64,000 nt of DNA from Hermetia illucens. Lineage: Eukaryota; Arthropoda; Insecta; Diptera; Stratiomyidae. The DNA lies in contig NC_051849.1 of NCBI RefSeq assembly GCF_905115235.1, positions 205,226,595-205,290,594 of the forward strand, read 5' to 3'. The number at the start of each line of letters is the position of its first letter. Position 1 is the stretch's first letter. Below are positions 1 to 10,525 of this stretch, piece after piece. The position numbers were made by a program, and so were the translations under genes. The notes beneath the pieces are model-generated. The model was not told where the DNA came from. It searched no databases and saw only the letters and a list, made by a program, of their open reading frames with translations.

Positions 1-2
1 GG

Positions 3-1019
3 GTTAAATGGTACCTGCGCTATCTGAAGGAAGGCCTGAAACCAGAAGAGGCCTTTAAGAAGGCTTAGGACAGACCTAAGCCATCTCTACCGGAGCCGAG
101 AAAGCGGGGAGCAGCAGAGATCAGCCCGCATGAAGGGAATGCTCCCAAAAACCCCAGACCTGAACCCACGGGAGGTGAAAACCCGGGCAGGTCAGGAGTG
201 AAAGCAGGACCCAGGAACCCCGGCATTAGCTATGCTAGTGCGGTCAAGGGCATTCGACTGGCCATACTGCCAAAAAGGTTTCCCGAACAAATACTCACTC
301 GGGAGGAACAGGAAATCATTGAGGAACTTGTCGTCAAGCAGATGATCAAGGGTTGGACGTCGAAACTGGTGTTCACCGGGATACGCTTTCGACCAGGCCT
401 TATACTGGTGGACTGCGCGACGGAAGGTACCACAGAATGGGTTAGAACCATAATTCGTAGATTGCCAGGTTGGGAAGGGGTGGAACTGTCAACATGTGCT
501 GGAGATGATATACCAGGAGCCCACATGGTGACAGTTTTTCTCCCAACGGCCGCGGCAATAGTAACAGAAGACCTTATGAGACTCCTAATTGCTCAGAACG
601 AAGATCTCCATACTCGACTATGGAGAGTCTTCAGAAGCAAGGTGGAGGGAAAGGGTAAACTCCTCACGATCGGGGTAGATGACCGATCCCTGGCGGCAAT
701 TAAAGGTCGGAGTTGTCATATCAACTACCGTTTTAGCAACATACCCGTGAATGTGCACAAGGAAAAGCCAAGGAAAGGGACCTCGGAGGAGGCATCGGGT
801 GGAAAACTTACCGAGGTCCCTGAAGAAGTCGCGGAAGCCATAGAGGCGGAAAGAACTGGATCAACCAGGGAAATAGACCTGCTGCCCAGTGAAGAGCAGG
901 AGCTGGACGACCTAGACCTAGGACTCCTAGGGCTCGGGGTGGACAGCGACGCGCAGGAAAGTGCCATGTCGGAGGAGGAGGGTGACACTCCGACAGTGGA
1001 GAAGAGCTCCGAACAATAA
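3..1019 (+). pseudogene. LINE ORF1 (nucleic-acid-binding gag-like protein), one in-frame stop
   Basis: The frame is open from base 3 apart from one TAG at 69-71, so I extend it upstream of the first ATG (198). A Lys/Pro-rich N-terminal part leads to a folded core with the block GWEGVELSTCAGDDIPGAH followed by a valine/leucine-rich strand, then LWRVFRSKVEGKGKLL. The C-terminus is very acidic. This layout fits the ORF1 of insect LOA-type LINEs, thought to bind the element RNA. No CCHC zinc knuckle is visible. The endonuclease ORF starts 8 bases after the stop. Degraded relatives of this ORF lie near 5.4 kb, 11.5 kb and, on the other strand, 19 kb. Confidence 0.75.
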
Positions 1020-1027
1020 CGGAGCCA

Positions 1028-2025
1028 ATGGCCAGCACTAGGATAGCCCAGGTAAACCTCCACCATGCGAGAGCTGCATCTACAGTGATTGCAAGGGCAA
1101 ATTCCAAGGAGAACATTGGAATAGTGCTGGCTCAGGAGCCCTGGGTGTACCGGGGGCAGATTCGCGGTCTGCAAGGAGGAGACATGCAGGTAATTTGGGA
1201 CTCCTCTTGTGAAAAACCAAGAGCTTGCATAATTCAGAGGTACTAGATATAACTCTAGGAAATACCCTAATGAACGGGATGGTCAGTAATTCGAGGGTGT
1301 CGGATGAACCCTCAATGTCTGATCACAGGATAATCAGATTCGACATTGAGGGTAACTCCGAAATAAAAAGAATAATAAGGAATCCTAAGAGAATGTATTG
1401 GGAATCCTACACAATGCACCTGAGCAACAACATTGCCCACCTTCAAGGGGACGGTGACACCAGGAGCGAATTGGAATTAGAAACGGTGGTGGAAGACCTC
1501 AACACAATCGTCATTGACGCTGCCAAGACAGTCAAGTCATCAAGGGATGAACCATGGTGGAACTGGAACTTAGCCAGAATGAGAACGGAGGTACGAAAAC
1601 TCTTTAACCGGGCAAAACGAACCGGGGACTGGCGGAGGTATAAAAATGCACTGATTGCGTATAGCAACGCGATCAGGGAAGCGAAACGGAACAGCTTTAG
1701 GGAATTCTGTGAAGGGATTGAACAGATCACAGAAGCAACCAGGCTGCATAAGGCTGTAGCCAAAGACGGGGGGATATCCTCTGTCTGCTTGAAAAAGGAA
1801 GATGAGACATTCACCGAGAATGAGGAGGACAGGGTACACCTGCTTCTCAGAACTCATTTCCCGGGGTCCTACCCCTCGGCGGCAGCAGACAATAATCTTC
1901 CTGACACCCCAACAACGAATAAAAGGGGAAGGAAAGAGAGCTGGAAACTAGCAAAAGAGGTATGCCCAGAAGCTAGGCTAAGATGGGCAGTGGGAACTTT
2001 TCAACCAATGAAATCTCCGGAGTAG
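1028..2025 (+). pseudogene. LINE ORF2 N-terminal part: endonuclease remnant and linker
   Basis: The first 70 codons carry the start of an APE-type endonuclease (IAQVNLHHARAA, then VLAQEPWV, the segment with the catalytic Glu). The frame then jumps near 1240 to another frame that begins with the endonuclease end (VSDEPSMSDHRIIRFDIE, holding the SDH motif). Most of the middle of the domain is absent, which I read as an internal deletion with a frame change. The rest is the basic linker before the RT, with WWNWNLARMRTEVRKLFNRA as in related LINEs. The endonuclease cannot be active in this copy. Confidence 0.7.
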
Positions 2026-2033
2026 ATGGCATT

Positions 2034-3454
2034 TTCCCAGCACTTATCCAGAGAGGCCTAGGAATTATCTTAGAGTCTCTTCTGAGGGTGGTAAGGGGGT
2101 TACATACCAAGGGCATGGAGACGGGCAAAAGTGGTCTTTATTCCGAAGGCGGGTAAAAAGGATCTGTTTCACCCTAAATCTTTCAGACCAATCTGCCTAA
2201 CATCGTTCGTACTCAAAACGGTGAAGAAGGTCATAGACAACTATATTAGAACTAACGTTCTAAAGCGTAATCCCCTACATCACTGTCTACACGCTTACCG
2301 GGCAGGACGGTCAACTGAAAATACTCTGTATCAGCTGACAGAGGTACTACGGGACGCCATAGAAACAAAAGAAATTCCACTGTGCGCGTTTTTGGATATC
2401 AAAGGAGCATTCGACAACACATCGCACACAGAGATACAGGATGCCCTGAGCCGCAAAGGAGTGGGAAACACACTGGCACTCTGGATGGGCAAAATGCTAG
2501 AAAGCAGACAAATAGAGGTACCGACAGGTACAAATTCTATTGTCATGAACACCACTCAAGGCTGTCCACAGGGTGGAGTACTATCGCCGCTGATGTGGAG
2601 TATGGTAGTGGATGAACTCCTGGACGTGTTAACTAATACTGGAATACAAGTCCAGGGCTACGCGGACGACCTTGTTCTAATCTGTAGGGGCAAATATGAA
2701 GATATCCTATGTGATAGAATCCTAAGTGGACTAAGGGTTACTAGTGCCTGGTGCAGGATGATGGGAATGTGGATCAACCCAACCAAAACCACCATAGTAC
2801 CATTCACTAGGAGGCGTAAGCTGGATCACCTGAAAGCCATAACATTACATGATATGGAGGTGAAACGAGAAACAGAGGTCAAATATTTGGGAATCACGCT
2901 AGACCAAAAATTACTCTGGAAGACACATGTCGGAAACACTTATCGAAAAGCCACGAGGGCTCTGATGACTTGCAGATCCATAGCAGGAAAAAAATGGGGT
3001 TGCAGCTCGAAGATACTACTTTGGATATATACTGCAATAGAAAGGCCAATGATTACCTATGGAGCGGTAATCTGGGCAGAAAGAACCGAACTCAGCACAT
3101 AAGCTCCAAAGGTTGGCTTGCGTGTGTATCAGTGGGGCAATGAGGACATGCCCAACGGCATCCCTGGAGGTCCTTCTGGGATTAACCCCTCTCCATCTGC
3201 ACATGCAGATGCAGGCAAGGAGATCAATATTCAGGATGGCCGGTAGTATGAGTGAGGCGGGGAGCTGCCTGCATCGAAGGAAGATTGATATCCTTTCTAG
3301 GCGGTATCCCGAATTATTGATTCCGAGGGACAACATGACAACGAGGTTTCACTTCGATAAGAAGTTTGAAACACGTTGGAGTAACAAGGCAAACTGGGAG
3401 AGCGTGGCTGCGACATACGGCTTAAACCAGCCAACTGATTACTTGGTACACTGA
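2034..3454 (+). pseudogene. LINE ORF2 reverse transcriptase and connection domain
   Basis: RT blocks appear in order: FIPKAGKKDLFHPKSFRPI, then LDIKGAFDNTS (motif A), TTQGCPQGGVLSPLMW (motif B), YADD (motif C, 2659-2670) and VKYLGITLD. The catalytic aspartates are therefore present. The frame shifts around 2030 (before the palm) and again near 3100, after which the thumb/connection continues with SGAMRTCPTASLEVLLGLTP, a block seen in LOA/I-type elements. The domain is recognisable end to end, with few base-level breaks, so this is a moderately old copy. Confidence 0.8.
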
Positions 3455-4271
3455 CGGATCCCTTACAGCAGAGGGAGCGGGTGCCGGTGTCATTGGTCTA
3501 AGGAAAATGTACTTTGAGCCCATGGGCAGGTACACTAGCATATTCCAGGCGGAAATTTACGCGATAGACAAATGTGCCTCCTTTAATCTGCAAAGGAACT
3601 ACAGGGGGCAGAACATAGCTATTCTCACCGATAGCCAAGCAGCGATCAAGGCACTTAGGTCCAACCAGGTGAACTCTAAACTGGTATGGGAATACCTTGA
3701 GAGACTGAATACACTCGGCTCGTCCAACAAGGTCTGGATACTTTGGGTCCCAGGCCATGCTGGGTTGGAAGGCAATGAGGCAGCGGATCAACTAGCCAAG
3801 AAGGGAGCAGGGATGTCTTTACACGGGCCAGAACCCTTCTGTGGAATCGGAAACGGTTTCATGGCTATGAATCTAAGAAACGAAGAGAAACGGTTGAGGG
3901 AACTATATTGGGCGGGCCTACCAGGGATGGAGCAGTCCAGGGTGCTTATTGGGGGATACGAACCCATGCATATAAAGGATTGCTTAAACCTCACCAAAAA
4001 GAACCTCCGAATCATAGTGGGAATTCTCACTGGTCATTGTCGGCTGAACTATCACCTAGGGAAGCTAGGGATATCTACGGACACTGCCCGCAGGTTATGT
4101 GAGGAGGAGGACGAAACCTCTATACACGTCCTGGGACAGTGTCCGGCACTTGTGCAAAATAGGTCGATACATCTGGGAGAACACTTAATACCAGATGCAA
4201 AGCTGAAACTTCTGGAAGTGGGGAACATACTAAAGTTCCTAACGGTTATAGGCCTGCTTGAGATACTATGA
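3426..4271 (+). pseudogene. LINE ORF2 RNase H domain and C-terminal Cys/His region, open
   Basis: The frame is open from 3426, upstream of its first ATG at 3507. The four acidic residues of RNase H are visible: YTDGS, FQAEIYAI, ILTDSQAAI and GNEAADQLAKKGAG, with the usual WVPGHAGLEGNE. The C-terminus has LTGHCRLNYHLGKLGI and a Cys/His cluster (RRLCEEEDE..HVLGQC). This is the best preserved part of the LINE. In LOA/I-type elements this enzyme removes the RNA template. It belongs to the same ORF2 as the RT, from which it is now separated by frame changes. Confidence 0.82.
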
Positions 4272-4316
4272 TCAATAGGTACACTATAGCCAGTAAAAGG
4301 GGCACAATAGTTCTTC

Positions 4317-5407
4317 AATCTACCTGTCAGTAGTAGCAGCAATAGCACAACAACAACAACAGTGGCGAGGTGGAAACAAAGTTTATTATTGACAACCCAG
4401 CTTCTAAATTATTTTTTTGTAAATATTTGTATTGATGGCTTCGGTAGATAGTAGGGGGGAGATCTATAGTAAATGCGAAATACAAAAGGAATGGTATTTA
4501 GAACTTACCTCTCCTCATAAGGGAATATAAGCACATATTGGATATTATTCGATACAGCTTTATGAAGGTCCTGAGTAAATTAAAGAACAACGCCATTTGA
4601 CCCGATTCGTTACGAAGCGTCCCGGGATTTGGTAGATTAATGTGGATAATACTTTATGCAATCTGGTCAAGAATATATATTCCCATCAGGTGAATGCCTC
4701 CCAGCTTCAATACGCTACATAAATAATGTACCAGTCTCTAACTATGTTCCTAGATAAAATTACTAACTTACCTTGCACTGCTCATTGGTACTTCATGGGA
4801 CTTGTTCAATTGCATGTTGATCCATTTATTCAGATTCGATAGTCTGGGATATTCATAATATAACATTCCCGATTTATCTGTGTAACCTGAGGAGAGTAGT
4901 CCATATATATATCGAGGGGACTGGTGCTCATCAAGATGGCTAAGCAGGGGGCTTCCAAGATCATTCTAAAAATTTCGTGTTAGCTCACCACCATTTCAAT
5001 ATCATTTAAAATGAAATGTAAAAATGGCAAAAATCGATTGCGCAAATATAATTTCTAACTAAAACCTTGAATGGGGAAGCATCCTTTGTAATGGAACCGT
5101 TTAAGGACATTTAAAGGCAACGTGGTTCGCAACGCGCTTCTCAACGATTAATACTATGATCGGTTTTGGGGTCTCAGCGCTATAAAATGTGTGAAGCAAA
5201 CTAAATGAATGAAACCTGGAAAAGCAATAGGACCCGATGGTGCTTCAAATGAGCCCCGGAAAAGGATACTTTGACGCAGTGTGCCCTACAGTGAATTGGC
5301 CACTTCTGTGAGAATGCTGGATTTGTCTGAACCAAATATAGACACAAAGAAGGACCATACCGACAGTTTATATACCTAAGGAGGTGGGGGAAGATCGAAA
5401 AAATTCC
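4317..5407 (+). repeat. Interspersed repeat X, copy 1 (partner 30208-31333)
   Basis: About 1.1 kb is shared almost base for base with 30208-31333. Shared marks include a (CAA)n run near 4345, the start TCTGTCAGTAGTAGCAG-like block, and the last part around 5190-5400. Small indels separate the copies. It carries no ORF of note and no clear terminal inverted repeats. The left edge is the end of the LOA-like LINE in this copy but unrelated sequence in the other. It could be a non-coding transposon, a LINE tail or a small segmental duplication. Strand is arbitrary. Confidence 0.75.
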
Positions 5408-5419
5408 TAACCCGCAATA

Positions 5420-5600
5420 TGAGGGCCTTCAAATGAATCTATGGAGAGTATTTAGGAGAATCAGCGAGGCAAACCTTGTCCAACTGTTCACCTTCTTCTT
5501 GGATGACTAGTCACTGGTGGCAATCAAAAAAGCTACCTGACCGTATTGTCTTTAATACGAGATGTATTTTGGTGGAATTTGAACGTAGAAACGCTGAGAG
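5420..5600 (+). mobile_element. Short LOA-like ORF1 remnant
   Basis: Translation gives LWRVFRRISEA followed by LDD and SLVAIKKAT with stops. This lines up with LWRVFRSKVEG...VDDRSLAAIKG in the ORF1 at 198-1019. It is therefore a scrap of the same family, with several stops, wedged between repeat X and the next LINE. Confidence 0.55.
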
Positions 5601-6299
5601 CACATCAGGAGATATGCGTGTATGGGCATGCCTATACGCAGGCCGGGTAGGTGGGGAATAAACGCCCACTCGTGGATAAAAGTTGGCTATGGGATGGGCA
5701 CCCAGAAATCAAACCAAATATGGAAGACGAGAAGGGTAGCTTTTTTACGGTGCAGTACTTCGGAAACCGGCGGTTTTGGGAGTGAGCAAGTGGGCTCCCG
5801 GCAGCCAGCAACCGCAGTGCCTCAGTATTGGGAAACTTGGTTACTTTGGCATCTAATGTTACAAGAGTGGAAACTAGATTTACACCGAAAAAACTCAAAA
5901 CTTGGGAGGTCACTGAAGGTGACTTTACCAAAGTTCGGCAGTCGTAATTCGTCAAGGGACTCAGAAAGAAACTTGGAGAATATCCTCCAAAATATCAGGG
6001 CTCTGATACGAAGTATCAAGTTGTCCTATATTAGGGCGGTGGAGGAGTAAAACGCCCAAGTCTCATGATGCGAAGGCACACGGCAGACGCAGGTGACGCC
6101 ACCTCAATGTAAGATAGGTGAGAACGCGGACAAACGGAGTAGGAATCGAAGAAGTGAATCCCTTGGTGTCCAACAAACGACCAAGAACAAAAACGTCTCA
6201 TCGCCAAAGAAAATTCCGCTGGCGAAAGTTCCGGGTAGTTCTTCTATTACGGGTCCAACTGTGACAAAAGGGAAACCAGCCTGCAGCTAATAAACCCGA

Positions 6300-7000
6300 A
6301 GACTGGATAAAGGTGGGCGGCGAAAAGCGACACAAAAAGAAAAAGAAAACTCCTCCAGAATTAATCGTTATTTCCTTCGTCAACATCTTTTGGAAAGTCA
6401 AAGCCGATCCGGAACTGACAGACCTGGATGGCAGTGTGAGCCGTATCAGGTGTACGCAAAAAGGGGATCTTCTGCTGGAACTAAACAAATCTTGCGAAAA
6501 TAGTGGATAGCTTTCGCGGCCAGGTGGAGAAGGTGCTAGGTGAGTAAGCAGACGTGAAAGCTCGGAAGCAACAAATAGTGATCGAGTGCAAAGACCGAGA
6601 CGAGGTAACATCACCAGAGGATATCTGTTCTGCGCTAAGGGAACAATTCAACCTTAGCGACCTAGAAGGCAGTGTCATCAAAATGGGGGTACACAGACCC
6701 TTATTATTAGCTTGCCGGTGGAATCAGGGATGAAACTGATGAACTAACTTAGGGAGCAAATATCTCTGAAGAGGTGCTTTAGATGCCTCAATTATCGGCT
6801 ACTTTGTAGCAGCATGTACTAGCGAGGACGATGAGTCGAGAAGGTGCAGGAAGTGTGATAAAGAGACCACTTTATGAAAGACTGCACTAGAGATCTAAGA
6901 TGCATATTGCGCAAAGGGAGAACGGGAGTAGGTGCCCGGCACCTTGCAGGTGGTGGCAGGTGCCGGCATATAGGAAGGAGCTGAATCGTAAAGCTAAATG
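6300..7000 (+). pseudogene. R1-I ORF1 remnant with zinc-knuckle residues
   Basis: A short open piece reads KVKADPELTDLDGSVSRIR then QKGDLLLELNKS, a pattern of R1-type ORF1 proteins. Further on, in other frames, come KRCFRCLNY (6770-6796) and RRCRKCDKE, the first halves of two C-x2-C knuckles, with the His/Cys halves blurred by mutation. ORF1 of R1 elements coats the element RNA. At least three frames are needed to follow it. Confidence 0.6.
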
Positions 7001-7680
7001 AGGTTGATACAAATCAACCTCAATCATTGCGAGGCAGCTCGCAAACCATTCGAGAGTTAAATGTGGACGTGGCGGTAATATGCGAACGGTACCGACTTTA
7101 CGATAGTACTACATGGGTGAAAGACTCACCGCGAAATGCGGGGGTATGTGGACGGCAAGCCATTCAAGAAACAATGGCATTCCCGGGGGCCGGCTTTATA
7201 TGTGCGAAAGTAAACGGCGTCCATATCTGCAGCTATTTCGCTCCTCCAAGTGCAACATTATCGCAACATGAGGAGATGCTGGACGGCTTAGTGTTCGACG
7301 CTAGAGACGACAGCCCCAAAGCTCCGAAAACCAGGGATAAGGGAACTGAATCGTAAGGCTAAATGAGGTTGATACAACTTCAACCACTGCGAGGTAGCTC
7401 AAGACTTCCTTTCACAAACCATTCGAAAATCGGGTGTGGACGTGGAAGTTATGTTAGTGCTACGTGGCTGAAAAAATCATCGGGACACGCGACAATATGG
7501 GCATGTGGATGACAAGCCATTCACGAAACAATGGCATTCCCGAGAGCTGGCGTTATACGGGCGAAAGTCAACAGCGTCCATATCTACAGCTTCTATGCTT
7601 CTCCTAGTGCAACACTAGCGCAATATGAGGAGATGCAAGACGGCTTGGTATTGGACGCTAGAGACCAAAGCCCTAAAATC
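6985..7680 (+). repeat. Tandem duplication of about 350 bp inside R1-I
   Basis: Unit 1 (about 6985-7340) and unit 2 (about 7348-7680) both begin with CTGAATCGTAA then GCTAAATGAGGTTGATACAA and run through the endonuclease start to an AGAGACNACAGCCC-like stretch. They both encode AFPxAGxIxAKVNxVHIxS. Unit 2 then continues into the rest of the endonuclease, unit 1 does not. Divergence between units is clear, so the event is old. Segmental duplication copy B starts just after unit 2, so it cannot show whether the duplication is older. Confidence 0.75.
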
Positions 7681-7915
7681 ATTGCCAGCGATTTCAACTC
7701 GTGGACTTTAGACTGGGGATGTCGAGTGACGAACACCAGGGATGAACTCTTCCTGGAAAGCTTCTCGAAGCTGGACATCGCACTCGCCAACGTTGGATGC
7801 GTGCCCACCTTCCGAGACGGAGGACTAGGCCCGAGCGTCGATATAACCTACCTCAGTACCTCGTTGGGAAAACGCATGGTCTGGTGAGTGAATGAGCACT
7901 ATACCCACAGTGACC
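7531..7915 (+). pseudogene. R1-I endonuclease domain
   Basis: The open frame has IIASDFNSWTLDWG (the DFN motif), NTRDELFLESFSKLDIALANV, PTFRDGGLGPSVDITYLS and, just past the stop, HYTHSDHQVI (the SDH motif). These are the C-terminal blocks of the APE-type endonuclease of R1-group LINEs. A stop at the very end (after GKRMVW) and an upstream frame change break it. The stretch from 7683 on is duplicated at 35379. Confidence 0.7.
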
Positions 7916-8504
7916 ATCAGGTCATCATTCTCAACATCAGGAATGGGGGAGGCGACAGCTACGTGAGCATCAAAAGCGCAAAAAACCAGAATCCAATGGT
8001 TCAACAGGCCAGACAGAATCCGCGGGGAGACCGAGGAGGAACTACGTAAGATCTGTGGACGAAATGGAGACAATAAGTCTCCGGGATTGCACAGGATTCC
8101 GAAAAAAGCCTTGAAGTTGGCTGCTGAAATCAGGCTCAGATGGTTCATAAGTACATTTGAATGATGCATGGTTAAAGGAGTTTTTCCCGCTCAGTGGAAG
8201 AGGCAGAGGTTGGTTCTGCTACTGAAGCCACAGAAGCCAGCTGGCACACCCTCTTTGTATCACCCTATTTGCCTGTTACACACTATGGGGAAGATGTTTT
8301 AGAGGATCATATACAACAGGCTGCTTCTGTTCGTCGAGTCAGCTGGTGGTCTATCGGAGCGGAAGTATGGGTTTCGTAGAGCGCGGATTAGATGACTCTC
8401 CAGACTGTCCCGAATGCGCCGCTACATCAGAGGACCCGGAGCGTGTTATGTCCCACTCTCCTAACGCAATTCTCGGGCCTGGACCCTATAATTTCGTGGA
8501 GGAG

Positions 8505-9251
8505 ATGAAAATGGAGACATTCACTAGGGATACACCGAACAGGACAAAGGCTGTACGTCGAGAACAAGAATCCTTTTGGTCCATATAGCTGGGCCTACCA
8601 ATCAGGTAGATATTTGACCAATTGGACACAACGCTGAATTCTTATAAACCTTTTGAGCAGCGACCATAAATCTATTAAAAGAACGTCCCGAAGAGTAACG
8701 AAGTTCGTCGAATAATAGTTGGAAACAAGAATACCGAAGAAGGAGCAAGGAGCAAGCGCCGGCTAACCGCAGGCCCAGGAAGATTGCAAGTTTAAAAAGT
8801 ACGTTTGGCCCACACGAAACACCGTCCAACATGATGAACTACAAGGAAGGATCAAGCGGGATGGAAGCGGTGTCTCAATGTGGCGTAAGCATAACGAATT
8901 CGTGGCATCATAGGAAAAAGGATTAAATCGTAACTGGGTATTAATGTAGTATACTCAATTTATGTACCGCAGGCATTTCCACTTCTGTAGAATAAATACA
9001 GTAACAACAAGGGCATTTGCATATGGACCGGTCTATACGTAACCTTCCATAATGTAATTTTCCGCTTGGTGCATTATCACCAATCTGTAAGAGAAGGGAA
9101 GGTTGTTAACATGGTTCCAAACAAGTTTATCTTTAAATAAATCTTGTACCTTGCCAAATCCCAGTCCCATACAATATGATAAATTTGGTAAATCATTAGG
9201 CGCCACTGCAGCAAGGTTGGCATATTGTGTTAGCTTGAATGGAGCTATCAC
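8505..9251 (-). pseudogene. SPH-A exons 3, 4 and remnant of exon 5 (S1A protease homolog)
   Basis: Exon 3 is 9251-9150: an acceptor after TGTTTCCAG, then VIAPFKLTQYANLAAVAP and SYCMGLGFGK, then donor GTACAAG. This is the strand pair around the GWG-like motif, here GLGFG. Exon 4 is 9084-8968: acceptor CTTCTCTTACAG, then SGKLHYGRLRIDRS and CYCIYSTEVEMPA, then donor GTACAT. Both begin and end in phase 0 and align with exons 3 and 4 of SP1. A candidate exon 5 starts at 8633 (after AATTCAG) and reads LYGPKGFLFSTYSLCP, but holds an in-frame TAG at the tyrosine codon kept in copy B, lacks GDSGGP, and runs into the R1-I LINE at 8505. Confidence 0.7.
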
Positions 9252-9785
9252 CTGGAAACAGAAATTTAAATTATCAGCCGATATTATCAATGCAGGGTTT
9301 TGTTAAATGTGTTAGAGAAGAAACCTTCAAAATAGTGGTCTTTCTTGCCAGCTAACTTTACACTATTTACTATAAACTGTTAGGCAGCCCCTTTGTGGTC
9401 TGCCAGTTAACACAAATTGGAAGAGTGTGATAGCCAGTGAGGCTTGGAATCTTAAATTTTTAGCCCCACTCTCTCGGTCTCCTTCTGCATGCCCAGAGCC
9501 ATCTGGCCAAGGTTCATGACTCCTGAAATGAGCATGGTCCGTTAAACTCCTGAACGCCCTCCAGTAAAGGCTGCGTGGAGACCATCACCTGACTAATAAT
9601 GAGGTACCCCAATGTCGAGCAGTAATCCAAAACCGCTATCGGGTGAATGGGATAGGGGGAAAATTATGTGACGAACTAAGCCTAGATACCAGGTACCACC
9701 CAGAGTGATAAACCCGGGTTCCGGGGTGCTCCTCATAACGCTTGATGTCAGAAATGCCTTCAATTCCGTAAAATGGACAGATATG

Positions 9786-10525
9786 CTTCACAACCACCTG
9801 AAGAACTTTATCATTGATACGGCCACAAATATACTTGGCCCCAGCCGCAAAAGGAGTCGGAACAGCTGGTTTGACGATGAATGTCGCATACTGAGTAATG
9901 TTGCATTCTCAAAGGACGCGCGCACGCGCAGAGACTTATCACGAACTCCCTCGAGCGGAGAAGCGACTTCGCAGACGGAGAAAAGGAAGCCTGGGAGAAC
10001 CAACAAGTCTGTGAACTCGAAAAGTACAGGAGCAACCGCACCTCGATGCTCATCCCGCCGAGACAAAGAGGGAAATCTGACTCTTCAGGTTTTGGGTTTG
10101 GGAAAGCTGACAACCTTACCTTACATTGGCCGCGTTCGAGAGAAGAATCTTCCGAAGAATTTTTGGCCCCCTGCATGAGGATGGACGATTCCGTAGCCTA
10201 CACAATGACTAAATCTATGAGCGATACCATGACCGTCCGGTTGTGGATAAAATCCGGCTCAATAGATTACGGTGGGCGGGTCACTTAATCCGTATGGATG
10301 AGGATGATCCAGTCTGGAAAGTCTATAAGGGCAATATCTATGGTAGGAAAAGAAGATGAGGCAGACCCTGCCTAAGATGGAGCGATGGCGTGGGTCAGGA
10401 CGCCAGACAGCTTTTAGGGACATCGAATTGGTGGACCTCGGCGCAAAACCGGAATCTCTGGAGTTCCTTATTAAGGCAGGCCTAGACCGGATACCGGTTG
10501 TTGCGCTGTTGATGATGATGGTGAT
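9786..10525 (+). mobile_element. RTE LINE fragment inserted in R1-II
   Basis: The piece opens with LHNHLKNFIIDTATNILGP, then WFDDECR, matching the RTE linker at about 48.2 kb (minus strand). It ends with GSGRQTAFRDIELVDLGAKP and a (TGATGATGA) tail, as do the RTE copies at 32.3 and 46.4 kb. The centre is deleted. R1-II sequence breaks at GACAGATATG and resumes at TTAGAAAACTC. The R1-II copy near 55.5 kb is continuous across this point apart from about 10 bases. Confidence 0.72.

Larger units (their letters stand above)
1..4316 (+). mobile_element. LOA-like non-LTR retrotransposon (LINE), 5' end off window, broken
   Basis: The parts run in the order ORF1, endonuclease remnant, linker, reverse transcriptase, connection domain, RNase H and a C-terminal Cys/His stretch. 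An RNase H after the RT is typical of the LOA/I group, and the ORF1 resembles the ORF1 of insect LOA-type elements. The 5' end lies left of the window, since ORF1 is already open at base 3. The 3' end is placed where a repeat also found at 30208 takes over, so it is approximate. The coding frame breaks several times and part of the endonuclease is missing, so the copy cannot move by itself. Assignment to LOA rather than I or Jockey is by resemblance only. Confidence 0.8.
5690..8505 (+). mobile_element. R1-like LINE, family R1-I, degraded copy
   Basis: A basic ORF1 region, Cys/His knuckles near 6775, a new start context near 7005, an endonuclease (7530-7915), an RT scrap (8060-8380) and the C-terminal Cys/His block (8390-8500, DDSPDCPECAATSEDPE) follow in order. 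The last block matches the better copy at 24648-26870, which defines the family. The RT is mostly deleted: the frame jumps from YGFRRA straight to the C-terminal block. A 350-bp tandem duplication of the endonuclease start is present. The 3' edge lies against the exon-5 remnant of protease homolog SPH-A. There are numerous stops and frame changes. Confidence 0.7.

Noticed and set aside
9033-9290. Single minus-strand ORF of 85 codons as a gene
   Set aside because: It is SPH-A exon 3 read through its intron into exon 4. The splice borders and the paralogs show the real structure.
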